13,433 nt of DNA, from the NCBI GenBank assembly GCA_964624585.1, contig CAZUXE010000045.1, positions 1 to 13,433 of the forward strand. Reading direction: 5' to 3'. The stretch's first letter is position 1, and each line of letters opens with the position of its first letter. Positions 1 to 6,966 of this stretch are shown here, one piece after another. A program made the position numbers and the translations under genes. Under the pieces are notes generated by a model, which saw only the letters and a list, made by a program, of their open reading frames with translations, searched no databases and was not told the DNA's origin. The stretch comes from CAZUXE01 sp964624585 (GTDB taxonomy: Bacteria > Hydrothermota > Tepidihabitantia > B3-TA06).

Positions 1-2
1 AG

Positions 3-668
3 AAGAGAACGCATCAACTCCGGATTCTCTCTGTTGAATCGCTTCTTTCGTTGACCGAGATGATGAATGAATATGACGTCAGTCATGAAGACATCCTTTC
101 AGTAATTCGTCCGTCAGGTCCCACAATTGACCCAGTGGTTGACCTTATGGCGCGTTTAGTTGCTGAGGAAAAGGTAGAGGAGATACCAAAAAAAGAAACT
201 ACACTTTCATCTCCTGCGGAAGGTGAGGCTGTTTACTGGATGACGCCTGTGCGTTCTGAGAAAGAGCTAACGGCTAAGGAATGCATCAAAACCCTAGTTG
301 GAGGTGGAAAAATCTACGCCTTTGGAGAAAGGACACCGGGTCGTAGACACCTGAAGGCTGGGGACTGGATCTGCTTTTATGCACAAGGCGAGGGAATTGT
401 TGCACACGCTAAAGTGGTGGCAAAGCCAACGAAGAAACCTCATCCCAGCGTTAAACAGCCAGAGAAGTATCCATGGGTTTTCCGTTTGGACAAGACGGTT
501 CTTTACTTGGATAACCCTATGGTTATTGATGCTGCTTTAAGAAGCCGATTGGATGCTTTTCAAGGTAAAGACCTTAATAAATCCTGGGCCTGGTTCGTTC
601 AGGCAACACGTAAAACATCAAAGCACGATTTCGGCATTTTGACGCGGGGATGGCTAAAAGCCGAATAG
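3..668 (+). CDS. C-terminal part of a protein with a PUA/EVE-like domain (5' end outside window)
   Basis: The reading frame is open from base 3 without a stop, so the gene enters from the left; the TTG at 51 is probably internal. The first ~60 visible residues (RILSVESLLSL..., then RPSGPTIDPVVDL) look like the helical end of a preceding domain, of a kind I associate with restriction-endonuclease-like proteins, but that is a weak impression. After a charged linker (KVEEIPKKE), roughly residues 60-200 of the 205 downstream of the TTG form a compact alpha/beta domain (YWMTPV, a GDWICFYAQGEGIVAHAKV strand pair, SWAWFVQATRK) that resembles PUA-fold EVE/ASCH-type domains, which bind modified bases or RNA. 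Such domains are often fused to nucleases in defence islands, and the adjoining MNT/HEPN remnant fits that setting. Substrate and partner are unknown; the missing N-terminus would decide. Confidence 0.6.
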   Translation, partial: KRTHQLRILSVESLLSLTEMMNEYDVSHEDILSVIRPSGPTIDPVVDLMARLVAEEKVEEIPKKETTLSSPAEGEAVYWMTPVRSEKELTAKECIKTLVGGGKIYAFGERTPGRRHLKAGDWICFYAQGEGIVAHAKVVAKPTKKPHPSVKQPEKYPWVFRLDKTVLYLDNPMVIDAALRSRLDAFQGKDLNKSWAWFVQATRKTSKHDFGILTRGWLKAE

Positions 669-723
669 ATGCCCTTACGCGTTGTTGCCCTAACGAAACG
701 CTTGTAGCGGTTTCCTAATTCTG

Positions 724-751
724 TTGACAAAGCCGCGGTACGGAATATTAT
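724..751 (+). promoter_or_regulatory. sigma70-like promoter ahead of the MntA-like gene
   Basis: A perfect -35 TTGACA at 724-729 is separated by 16 bases from TATTAT at 746-751. The predicted +1 falls at about 757-759, on the ATG at 758-760, so the transcript would be leaderless or nearly so. No Shine-Dalgarno lies before that ATG. Confidence 0.55.
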
Positions 752-757
752 AGAAAT

Positions 758-1066
758 ATGAATTGAAGGTCACGGATAACGGTTCCCGAAGTCAAGGTTC
801 GGGAATTCTGTGAAAAGCATCATATTCGATCCCTTGCGCTGTTCGGCTCGGTTTTGCGTGATGATTTCGGAGCTACCAGTGACGTTGATGTTCTGGTGGA
901 TTTCGAGCAAGGTTGCACTACCGGTTACTTTGAACTTTTTGCAATGCAGGAAGAACTCTCAGCTATCCTGGGTCGGAAAGTGGATTTAAGAACACCACAA
1001 GAGTTGAGCCGTTATTTCCGCGACGAGGTGCTTGCCGAGCGGGAGTTCTATTATCAAACGCGATGA
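758..1066 (+). pseudogene. mntA: MntA-type minimal nucleotidyltransferase (antitoxin), disrupted at codon 3
   Basis: The frame encodes a complete MNT-fold protein: RITVPEVKVREFCEKHHI, then LFGSVLRDDFGATSDVDVLVDF, ending in EREFYYQTR. The diagnostic GS-x10-DxD nucleotidyltransferase motif is intact (GS at 848-853, DVD shortly after). MntA antitoxins AMPylate the tyrosine in the HepT RxxxxHxY motif, and the downstream gene encodes such a partner. The only ATG upstream (758) is followed by AAT and then TGA at 764-766, in frame with the rest. CGA to TGA would be a one-base change, and restoring it gives MNRRSRITVPEV, a normal start for this family. No ATG, GTG or TTG lies between the stop and the GS motif; the TTG at 854 lies past the GS and cannot make an active enzyme. 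I call it a pseudogene, with non-canonical initiation or a sequencing error as alternatives. Confidence 0.75.
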
Positions 1067-1389
1067 CTCGGTTTTTGTCAACCACATCCTGGAAGCGGCA
1101 TGTAAGGCAGTTGAATTCATTAGAGGTCGCAAGAGAGAAGATTTAGACAAAGAAGAGATGCTTGCCCTTTCTTTAGTTCGTTTACTTGAAGTGATTGGTG
1201 AGGCAGCCTAATCAAATATCTTCCTTTTTTCGCGAGGAACACTCCGAAGTCCCATGGAAATGGATGACAGAAATGAGGAATCGCTTGATTCACGGTTATT
1301 TTGATGTTGACTTTGATATTGTATGGGATACGGTTTCCAACGATTTGTCACCACTTATTACTGTACTCAAGAATCTTCTCAATGGTTAA
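1032..1389 (+). pseudogene. hepT: HepT-type HEPN ribonuclease toxin, frameshifted
   Basis: The gene overlaps the end of the MntA-like frame, the usual arrangement for this toxin-antitoxin pair. The first part (IIKRDDSVFVNHILEAACKAVEFIRG... up to LLEVIGEAA) ends at TAA 1209-1211. The second part continues one frame over as NQISSFFREEHSEVPW..., MRNRLIHGYFDVDFDIVWDTV. Removing the single T at 1209 joins them as GEAANQISSFF, as expected for the family. The HEPN catalytic RxxxxH motif and following tyrosine (RNRLIHGY) are intact in the distal piece. No ATG begins the proximal part: the codon where an ATG is usually seen reads ATT (1050), and the nearest start is TTG 1032. Intact HepT cleaves RNA and is held in check by MntA; this copy cannot make a full protein without a ribosomal frameshift. 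Confidence 0.8.
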
Positions 1390-1455
1390 TGCTGTAATTA
1401 GATACTAGTTGCGTTCCATAATTCCACTTTTTGAAACTATTCAGCAGGGTACTAG

Positions 1456-1483
1456 TTGAAAAGCTGGATTCGGTGTGTACAAT
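1456..1483 (+). promoter_or_regulatory. Candidate sigma70-like promoter for the FKBP gene
   Basis: TTGAAA at 1456-1461 and TACAAT at 1478-1483 are 16 bases apart, with predicted +1 near 1490 and a leader of about 100 bases before the gene at 1588. The -35 region overlaps the second of two TACTAGTTG direct repeats (1403-1411 and 1450-1458). Confidence 0.4.
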
Positions 1484-1587
1484 TGAAAAAATAATATGGA
1501 GTTTGTGGTTTCCTTGCAATTCTTAAAATCGCTTCAACGCGGGGCGCCGCAATATTCCTCATAGTATCAAAATAATAAAGGAGAAGC

Positions 1588-2019
1588 ATGCCAGCAAAAC
1601 AAGGCGATACCGTTAAGATTCACTATACCGGAAAATTCGATTCAGGTGAAGTGTTTGATTCATCAGAAGGACGCGAACCTTTGGAATTTACTATTGGAGC
1701 GGGACAAGTTATACCAGGTTTTGAACAGGGAGTTATAGGTATGGATGTAAATGATGAAAAAACTATCCACATTCTTGCAAAAGACGCATATGGTGAAAGA
1801 AACGAAACCTTGATTCAAGATGTTCCACGCGAGATGTTTGCTAAAGACATGGAACTTAAGGTTGGTCAAGGACTTAGAGTCAAAACTAAAGATGGACAAT
1901 CTATGGTTGTTATTGTGAAAGAACTGAAAAATGAAGTAGTTGTTCTTGACGCTAATCATCCTCTGGCTGGCAATGACTTAAATTTTGATATCAAACTGAT
2001 GGAAATATTAAAGAAGTAA
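1588..2019 (+). CDS. SlyD-like FKBP-type peptidyl-prolyl cis-trans isomerase
   Basis: The 143-residue protein catalyses cis-trans isomerisation of prolyl bonds and, by family knowledge, acts as a cytoplasmic folding helper. An FKBP core opens with GDTVKIHYTGKFDSGEVFDSS and holds the active-site wall around GQVIPGFEQGVIGM. A SlyD-type insert-in-flap chaperone domain occupies roughly residues 67-120 (DAYGERNETLIQDVPREMF..., then MELKVGQGL...KTKDGQ). The last strand carries the family signature NHPLAGNDLNFDIKL. It lacks the histidine/cysteine-rich metal-binding tail of E. coli SlyD and has no signal peptide. An AAGGAG Shine-Dalgarno (1578-1583) precedes the ATG at good spacing. It appears to be a single-gene unit between the toxin-antitoxin remnant and the methyltransferase promoter. 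Confidence 0.93.
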   Translation: MPAKQGDTVKIHYTGKFDSGEVFDSSEGREPLEFTIGAGQVIPGFEQGVIGMDVNDEKTIHILAKDAYGERNETLIQDVPREMFAKDMELKVGQGLRVKTKDGQSMVVIVKELKNEVVVLDANHPLAGNDLNFDIKLMEILKK

Positions 2020-2074
2020 TAATGACTATGATTGCTTGCTGAAACCCGCTAACGGTATTTTTCAATGCTTCAAC

Positions 2075-2103
2075 TTGACAAGTTTGTAAGCTAAGTGTAT
2101 ATT
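2075..2103 (+). promoter_or_regulatory. sigma70-like promoter for the methyltransferase transcription unit
   Basis: TTGACA at 2075-2080 and TATATT at 2098-2103 are separated by 17 bases. The predicted +1 near 2110 gives a leader of about 100 bases. In that leader AATTAAG (2144-2150) is complementary to CTTAATT (2191-2197), just ahead of the ribosome binding site, a weak possible hairpin. Confidence 0.65.
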
Positions 2104-2208
2104 AATTATAAGTGCAACTATCGGCTAAACCTGAACCGTTCTCAATTAAGAAGTGTTAATGCTGCTTGCTTGAGTTAAAATAATCCGATCCTTAATTTAG
2201 GAGGATAA

Positions 2209-2820
2209 GTGATTGCAGTAATTAATTTTGCAGTTTTGGTTCTTTCCACTATATTGTTTACTTATTTCTATCTTGCAAGTGTGCGAATCGGTGTATTGGA
2301 AGCAAAAATTGGCGACCGTGCCTATAAGTTATCTACAGTAAATCGGCTCATCTCAGTATTTCTCATGACCCTTGCCGGAGTCAACTATGTTATCTATTTT
2401 TTCAATCCCCTACCAATACCCTCTCTAAACAAATTTCCATGGCCATATTGGATATCTGCGGTTATAGGAGGCGTGTTAGCAATTCCTTCATTATATTTAT
2501 GGTTCAAAGGGATGATTGATGCAGGTAAGCCCACAATTATCGTTAGCAAAGGATTGAAGTTATACGGAGGAATATATAAGCGTATTCGCCATCCTCAGGC
2601 ATCTGGTGAACTTGTATTCTGGTGGGTATTGGCCTTATTTTTGAACTCGCCATTCCTTGCTCTCTATTCGATAGTATGGATACCTATTTTTATATGGGTC
2701 TCAATTGCAGAGGAACGCGATTTACTTATCCGTTACGGTGACGCCTACAGAAACTATCGAAACAGTACAGGATTCTTCTTACCTTGTTTTAGGCAAGTTG
2801 ACGTAGCTAACTCAAAATGA
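2209..2820 (+). CDS. Integral-membrane methyltransferase-like protein (ICMT/PEMT family)
   Basis: The 203-residue protein has about five hydrophobic segments (residues ~2-24, 46-66, 80-99, 133-146, 150-167) and the C-terminal signature of the isoprenylcysteine carboxyl methyltransferase / phospholipid methyltransferase superfamily: GGIYKRIRHP (RHP at 127-129), a paired glutamate EE at 168-169, then RYGDAYRNYRNSTGFFLP. In characterised members these positions bind S-adenosylmethionine and the methyl acceptor at the membrane face. The acceptor here (lipid, isoprenoid or small molecule) cannot be read from the sequence. Start is GTG, supported by a perfect AGGAGG at 2199-2204 with a four-base spacer. 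The next gene follows after 40 bases with no visible terminator, so the two may be co-transcribed. Confidence 0.8.
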   Translation: MIAVINFAVLVLSTILFTYFYLASVRIGVLEAKIGDRAYKLSTVNRLISVFLMTLAGVNYVIYFFNPLPIPSLNKFPWPYWISAVIGGVLAIPSLYLWFKGMIDAGKPTIIVSKGLKLYGGIYKRIRHPQASGELVFWWVLALFLNSPFLALYSIVWIPIFIWVSIAEERDLLIRYGDAYRNYRNSTGFFLPCFRQVDVANSK

Positions 2821-2860
2821 ATAATATAGATGTTTTCAGCCTGATATTTAGTGGGGTAGA

Positions 2861-3763
2861 ATGAAAAAAAATATGCTGCAAGGCTTACAATGGAAGCCGT
2901 TACAGGCTTCTCATATTGGAGCAATCAAAGGATGCCTTGATTTTCTTAAATATAGTTACTCCCTTGCATGGGTGTATGGCGGATTAGGACAAGCTTTTAG
3001 CTTCAATCTTAGTGAACCCATCTATCCATCAGCCTCTGATATCCGGAAATCGGAACGTTTCTATAAGCTTTTGCGTAACCTTGGTTGTGATGTAAAAACC
3101 GTTTATGGGCATAAATCTCAAGATGATTTTGCAGAAGTTCAAAAACGAGCTTGGGAGTTGATTAAACTTGGAATTAATGCCGGTTTTCCATGCTACGGCT
3201 GGGAGTTATATCATCCGGCATATTACCTTATTTACGGCTACGACCAAAATCGTTATTACTTTAACGGCCCTGGAAGTGAGGAAAAGCCTGAATCCAAGCT
3301 GTGGATGGAGTTGGGAGATACCAATATTGGTATAATTGATATGCATGCTTTAAGACCCATACAGCCTGCAAATAATAATAGCCTTGTCAAACAGGTCTTG
3401 CAGTTTGCTGTTGAGTTCTCAGCGGAGTCGCTGTCAAAGCTGACAGAAGAGAGCGTGTATGCTTATCTTAAAACTGCTTTTCAGGCGTACTACGAAGCGC
3501 GTCATTATGCTGTAGAATTTCTAAAAGAGGCAAGGGAAAAACTATTAGCTGAACTGTCAAATAGCCTGCTTTCTTTTTTTGATAGAGCTATTGAGAATTA
3601 TATGGCTATCTATAAGGTTCTCAATACATTTACAGAACAGTTACCTTTAAGTGCTGCACCGAATAATTATCAAGAAAACATTGAGATGCAGGAGCTTGTG
3701 CTCTTGCGTGATGCTGAAATCAATGGACTTGAATCTTTACAGAAGATAGCCAAAGCTCTATAG
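2861..3763 (+). CDS. Uncharacterised 300-aa protein, possibly C39/BtrH_N-like cysteine-peptidase fold
   Basis: I do not recognise this protein with certainty. The N-terminal ~165 residues suggest a papain-like fold of the C39-like/BtrH_N kind: an early cysteine in GCLDFLKY (Cys25), a glycine-rich VYGGLGQAF segment, a mid-domain GFPCYGWELYHPAYYLIYGYD stretch (His118, Asp128) and YYFNGPG. These are where a Cys-His-Asp triad would sit in that fold, but related sequences, as I remember them, do not clearly keep the His, so it may be an inactive or amide-binding version. The rest (~175-300) is alpha-helical and probably coiled coil (YEARHYAVEFLKEAREKLLAEL...). There is no signal peptide or membrane segment. 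It follows the methyltransferase gene after 40 bases. The start ATG has a weak GGGG-type ribosome binding site. Confidence 0.7.
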   Translation: MKKNMLQGLQWKPLQASHIGAIKGCLDFLKYSYSLAWVYGGLGQAFSFNLSEPIYPSASDIRKSERFYKLLRNLGCDVKTVYGHKSQDDFAEVQKRAWELIKLGINAGFPCYGWELYHPAYYLIYGYDQNRYYFNGPGSEEKPESKLWMELGDTNIGIIDMHALRPIQPANNNSLVKQVLQFAVEFSAESLSKLTEESVYAYLKTAFQAYYEARHYAVEFLKEAREKLLAELSNSLLSFFDRAIENYMAIYKVLNTFTEQLPLSAAPNNYQENIEMQELVLLRDAEINGLESLQKIAKAL

Positions 3764-3765
3764 TT

Positions 3766-3794
3766 TTTTTGTAATTGATGCTATTGACTATAAT
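3766..3794 (+). promoter_or_regulatory. Weak candidate promoter ahead of the DUF8091-like gene
   Basis: A perfect TATAAT -10 at 3789-3794 is paired only with a poor -35 (TTTTTG, 3766-3771) at 17 bases. The T-run at 3764-3770 directly after the upstream stop has no convincing hairpin before it, so I do not call a terminator there. Confidence 0.3.
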
Positions 3795-3851
3795 GCCTGT
3801 GTTAATCAAAGTTTCAGAAATATACGAGATAATCGTTTGTGGATTAGCTAA

Positions 3852-4532
3852 GTGACGAGTATAGGTTCCTTAAACGAAAGTTCCCTCCATGCCCAAATTA
3901 AGGAATGGTACTCTAAAGAGGGCGATAGGCTTGAGGAAAAAGTTGATGGCTCTGTTATTGATATAGTTAGGGGAGAGGTTTTAATAGAGATTCAAACCGG
4001 AAACTTTGCCTCTATTCGGAATAAACTTACTAAACTTTTGCACAACCACAAACTTCATTTAGTATATCCAATCCCTGAGCGCAAGTGGATTGTTCGTATA
4101 TCAAAAAAAGGCAGGGAGTTGGCAAAAAGACGCTCGCCCAAAAAGGGGAAGCTTCTTGATATATTTGATGAGCTTATCCGTATTCCTGAGCTTTTTAATA
4201 GCCCTAATTTTTCCTTTGAAGCGCTTTTGGTTCATGTAGATGAACATCGCTGTGATGATGGCAAGGGAAGTTGGCGCAGGAAGGGAGTAAGTATTGTTGA
4301 TAGGCTTTTGCTTGATGTAAAGGAATCATTTGTGTTTTCATCCGCCGCTGATTTGCTATCTCTGTTTCCTTTAAGACTTAAAAATCCGTTTACGAACAAA
4401 GACCTTGCAGTAGCATTAAAGATATCAATAGCACAGGCCAGGAGAATTACATATACCCTAAGAAAGATAGGGCTTATTGAGCTTGTAGGCAAACAAGTAC
4501 GAAGTAATTTATACAAATTGGTATCATCTTAG
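3852..4532 (+). CDS. DUF8091-like protein: putative PD-(D/E)XK-type N-terminus with C-terminal winged helix
   Basis: The 226-residue protein resembles a widespread uncharacterised family whose N-terminus reads like LNE..LHA.iK.WY..pGD..E..VDGyvIDIVRG.llIEIQTGNF. Here this is SLNESSLHAQIKEWY, GDRLEEKVDGSVIDIVRG and LIEIQTGNFASIRNKL. The spacing Asp37 ... Glu46-x-Gln48 followed by a helix with Lys/Arg fits a PD-(D/E)XK nuclease-like core with the ExQ variant; that reading is my inference. Next comes VYPIPERKWIVR. The C-terminus (~176-224, NPFTNKDLAVALKISIAQARRITYTLRKIGLIE, then a basic hairpin) is a winged helix-turn-helix typical of DNA binding. Start is GTG with little Shine-Dalgarno. The function of the family is unknown to me; a DNA-repair or regulatory role is plausible. 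Confidence 0.75.
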   Translation: MTSIGSLNESSLHAQIKEWYSKEGDRLEEKVDGSVIDIVRGEVLIEIQTGNFASIRNKLTKLLHNHKLHLVYPIPERKWIVRISKKGRELAKRRSPKKGKLLDIFDELIRIPELFNSPNFSFEALLVHVDEHRCDDGKGSWRRKGVSIVDRLLLDVKESFVFSSAADLLSLFPLRLKNPFTNKDLAVALKISIAQARRITYTLRKIGLIELVGKQVRSNLYKLVSS

Positions 4533-4836
4533 CCTATGCTGTTATCTGTAAACTTTAATTATTTTACATTATTCCCATAAATTTCAATTTAAATAATCTT
4601 AAAGTAATTATCAATAGATACCAATACCTTGCTTTATTCCAAAAATGTGGAAGAGGATGGCTATCTGGTTTTTTCAACTTTGCAATCATTAAATTTCCAA
4701 ATAGCGTTATAGCGTTCAAAATCAAGGATTTTAATCTTCTCCAATAAAGCACAGAAAGCTATAGAAACAGTTTGCTATCAATTTTGATAATGATATCGGG
4801 TATAGAGAGTATAATTCTCTATACGTCAATTTTCCC
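4533..4836. other. Gene-free, AT-rich intergenic stretch
   Basis: I see no convincing gene here. The only longer frame (minus strand, 4752-4564, GTG start, no ribosome binding site) has low-complexity, basic and hydrophobic content and no family resemblance. The stretch does hold two short inverted repeats near its right end: TATCAA/TTGATA (4776-4789) and the longer one at 4800-4824. Confidence 0.5.
4800..4824. repeat. Perfect 9-bp inverted repeat upstream of the OmpA-family promoter
   Basis: GTATAGAGA at 4800-4808 is mirrored by TCTCTATAC at 4816-4824 around a 7-base loop. It ends 12 bases before the -35 box of the next promoter. There is no T-tract after it, so an operator site is more likely than an intrinsic terminator; either remains possible. 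Confidence 0.6.
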
Positions 4837-4865
4837 TTGACTTATGCAAGTTTTTTCCTTATTAT
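4837..4865 (+). promoter_or_regulatory. sigma70-like promoter for the OmpA-family gene
   Basis: TTGACT at 4837-4842 and TATTAT at 4860-4865 are 17 bases apart. Predicted +1 is near 4872, giving a leader of about 40 bases with GGAGG at 4901-4905. Confidence 0.65.
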
Positions 4866-4910
4866 TATGTCATAGTAAATAATATTAAGGTCATTAACGT
4901 GGAGGTTACC

Positions 4911-6545
4911 GTGAAACGTGTGGCTCTATTCGTGGTAATATTTGGATTTATTGTGGGCGGATATGCAGCTCCTGTTGTTACAGGAGGTAAAGGTTTGGCG
5001 CGGGTGTATGCTGCCGGGAATCAGGGAATTAATAACTGGACAATTGGTTCCTCGTTTGCAGGTCCCTATCATGGCGCTGAGCATATGAACGACTTAGATA
5101 TTAATACTTGGGATAATACTATTTTAAGGGTGTTTGGTTCTTGGGTTCCTGTTAAGGCTTTTGAAGTGAGTGCTGCAACTGGAATAACTTATTCCTACAG
5201 ACAGGCGGTTTCTGGAAGACTACCCTATATAGGCCCTGCGGATATTGAGTTAACCGGTAAATATTCCATTCCCTTAGAATTCTGGAAGGTTGGAGCGCTT
5301 GGAAAGTTATACATACCTTTGCAACCGCTTGGATACTCCTCTGCTTCGTTGGGAGGAGAGCTACGCTTGTTAGGTTCAACCGATTTTGATATATTTTCGG
5401 TTCATCTCAACATTGGCGGTTTTATGAGAGATACGCTTGCTTTGTTGCTGGCAACAGGTGTTGAAGCAAGATACGGGATTTTTAATCCATACCTTGAATT
5501 AACAAGTGAACTTACTACCAGCTCTGCGGCAATTCGTTTGACTCCTGGGTTACGAGTTTTTACTGATCTTGGTATCAATTTTTTCCTTGCTTCAGATTTC
5601 GGCCTAACGCCAACTGCTCAAAGCGTTGCGCTTGATGGAAGCCGATATGTAAATCAAGTGTCCTTTGGGCTTGCATACTCACCTTCACTAGAAGTAACGG
5701 TGCATAAACGAAGTGCGCTCTTTAATATAAAAGTGGAAGATGCCGTTACAGGATTGCCAATTCCTGCAAAAATAGTTATCTCAGATCATTATCCTGGCGT
5801 GTTTGTCCTTGGTTCTACAGGTCAACGGGTTCTTGAGGTAGAATCCGGTCGCTATGATGTAACAGTTAGCGCTCCGGGTTATGTCCCTCAATCATTGAAG
5901 GTAAACTTCTCATCATCAAGATTAACAAGCTTGAAGGTAAATCTGAGACCTGATGTAGAAGGCGAGGCCCAATTGAACTTAAGAATCTACGATAAGAACA
6001 CCGGTAAAGTAATACCGCAAGCTTCTGTGAATATAGCAGGAAGTGCTTTGGTGACAAACAATAACGGTGAATTGTTCTTGACCCTACCTTCGGGAAGCTA
6101 TACAATGGACGTTGCAGCTTCGGGTTACATAGTTCAAAAGGAAGCTGTAACCCTGTCTACTGCTGCTCCTGTTTCAATGGACATAGCTCTATTGCCTTCA
6201 GCCAGTAGTTTGATTCTTACAGGGGTAAATTTTGAGTCGGGGAGCGCCATAATTTTACCCCAGTCTTATCCTGCTTTAGAACAGGCTGTCAGATTTCTCA
6301 ATAACAATCCCGGCGTGATAGTGGAGATTCAAGGACATACCGATTCACAAGGCTCTGCAGCAGGTAATTTGGCATTATCTCAACAGCGTGCCGACGCGGT
6401 ACGGAATTATTTAATTGGAATAGATGGTATTGATGCCTCGCGTCTTATTGCTAAAGGTTATGGAGAAACCATGCCTATAGCTTCTAACGCAACAGCCGAA
6501 GGTAGAGCTGTAAATCGCAGGGTGGAACTTGTTATAATCAGATAG
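4911..6545 (+). CDS. OmpA-family outer-membrane protein with two PEGA-like domains and OmpA C-terminal peptidoglycan-binding domain
   Basis: I place the start at GTG 4911, not the in-frame GTG 4899: GGAGG (4901-4905) sits five bases before it and translation then begins MKRVALFVVIFGFIVGGYAA, a clean signal peptide. The 544-residue product has, in order: signal peptide (1 to ~19); ~250 residues of alternating polar/hydrophobic strands rich in Gly, Tyr and Ser, consistent with an outer-membrane beta-barrel; two PEGA/carboxypeptidase-regulatory-like beta domains (~268-345 with SGRYDVTVSAPGYVPQSLKV, ~355-430 with SGSYTMDVAASGYIVQKEAV); and an OmpA C-terminal domain (~435-544: LTGVNFESGSAIILP, IQGHTDSQG, LSQQRADAVRNYL, GYGETMPIA, GRAVNRRVEL). 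The HTD and LSxxRA motifs carry the Asp and Arg that bind diaminopimelate in known OmpA domains. It likely tethers the outer membrane to peptidoglycan. It appears monocistronic. Confidence 0.93.
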   Translation: MKRVALFVVIFGFIVGGYAAPVVTGGKGLARVYAAGNQGINNWTIGSSFAGPYHGAEHMNDLDINTWDNTILRVFGSWVPVKAFEVSAATGITYSYRQAVSGRLPYIGPADIELTGKYSIPLEFWKVGALGKLYIPLQPLGYSSASLGGELRLLGSTDFDIFSVHLNIGGFMRDTLALLLATGVEARYGIFNPYLELTSELTTSSAAIRLTPGLRVFTDLGINFFLASDFGLTPTAQSVALDGSRYVNQVSFGLAYSPSLEVTVHKRSALFNIKVEDAVTGLPIPAKIVISDHYPGVFVLGSTGQRVLEVESGRYDVTVSAPGYVPQSLKVNFSSSRLTSLKVNLRPDVEGEAQLNLRIYDKNTGKVIPQASVNIAGSALVTNNNGELFLTLPSGSYTMDVAASGYIVQKEAVTLSTAAPVSMDIALLPSASSLILTGVNFESGSAIILPQSYPALEQAVRFLNNNPGVIVEIQGHTDSQGSAAGNLALSQQRADAVRNYLIGIDGIDASRLIAKGYGETMPIASNATAEGRAVNRRVELVIIR

Positions 6546-6857
6546 CAGAATGGACACTTAAGTCTTTTGATACTGAAAACGAAGATTTAGACATAGAATC
6601 TATCTTGATACTGGCGATTTACTCGCTTGTGTTTGGATAATTGAACCTCAACATTCTGAAGAAATAGTGCATAGAGCTTTATCCGCTACTTACGTGTAAA
6701 TCTAAACCCCACTATATTACATCTTACCGGCTTGTTTGTAGTAGTTATAATAATTCAAATCCTTATCCATCACTTAGCATTGCCTGTAGTGCATCTACGT
6801 GAATCGTCGCTATAAGTTTAATTATTATATCGCTTACGCGTACACCATTTTTGCCTC
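6546..6857. other. Gene-free intergenic stretch after the OmpA-family gene
   Basis: I find no gene, RNA or strong terminator here. All frames are broken by stops within short distances. A nine-base word TTGATACTG occurs twice near its start, about 40 bases apart, and a small GTAG/CTAC hairpin lies further on. It may include degraded coding DNA, but I recognise nothing. Confidence 0.5.
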
Positions 6858-6885
6858 TTGACAAGCTTTAATTGATAACTATCCT
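6858..6885 (+). promoter_or_regulatory. sigma70-like promoter for the lipoprotein gene
   Basis: A perfect TTGACA at 6858-6863 is 16 bases from TATCCT at 6880-6885. Predicted +1 is near 6891-6893, leaving a leader of about 105 bases that begins exactly with the folded element at 6891-6947. Confidence 0.65.
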
Positions 6886-6890
6886 CTAAA

Positions 6891-6947
6891 GGTACTGGGA
6901 CTTGATAATATGAGTCGTCCAGATGGTATTGGAATAACTCCAGTGCC
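6891..6947 (+). promoter_or_regulatory. Predicted three-way-junction RNA structure at the 5' end of the lipoprotein mRNA
   Basis: GGTACTGG (6891-6898) can pair fully, with one G-U, to CCAGTGCC (6940-6947). Inside it are two adjacent small hairpins: GACT/AGTC (6899-6902 with 6913-6916, 10-base loop) and TCCA/TGGA (6918-6921 with 6930-6933, 8-base loop), followed by an unpaired ATAACT. The closing stem begins at the predicted transcription start. I match it to no known riboswitch class. An alternative use of the same DNA is a 13-codon frame (ATG 6910 to TAG 6949-6951) without a ribosome binding site. Confidence 0.4.
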
Positions 6948-6966
6948 ATAGGGCGTAAAATTAAAT

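Noticed and set aside
51..668. TTG at 51 as the true start of the first gene
   Set aside because: The frame is open to the window edge with protein-like sequence and there is no ribosome binding site before the TTG.
854..1066. TTG at 854 as the start of the MNT protein
   Set aside because: It would remove the GS of the catalytic motif and the helix before it; sequence similarity to the family clearly continues upstream to about 767.
1663..1959. Minus-strand frame opposite the FKBP gene (98 codons)
   Set aside because: Shadow of a clearly coding plus-strand gene, with Phe/Asn/Ser-rich antisense composition.
3764..3770. T-run after the 300-aa gene as an intrinsic terminator
   Set aside because: No GC-rich hairpin directly precedes it.
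4564..4752. Minus-strand frame of 62 codons in the gap after the DUF8091-like gene
   Set aside because: GTG start without ribosome binding site, AT-rich basic/hydrophobic composition and no recognisable motif; treated as chance.
6910..6951. 13-codon frame (MSRPDGIGITPVP) as a leader peptide
   Set aside because: It has no ribosome binding site and shows no run of a single amino acid; it coincides with the predicted folded leader, so I note it only as an alternative.
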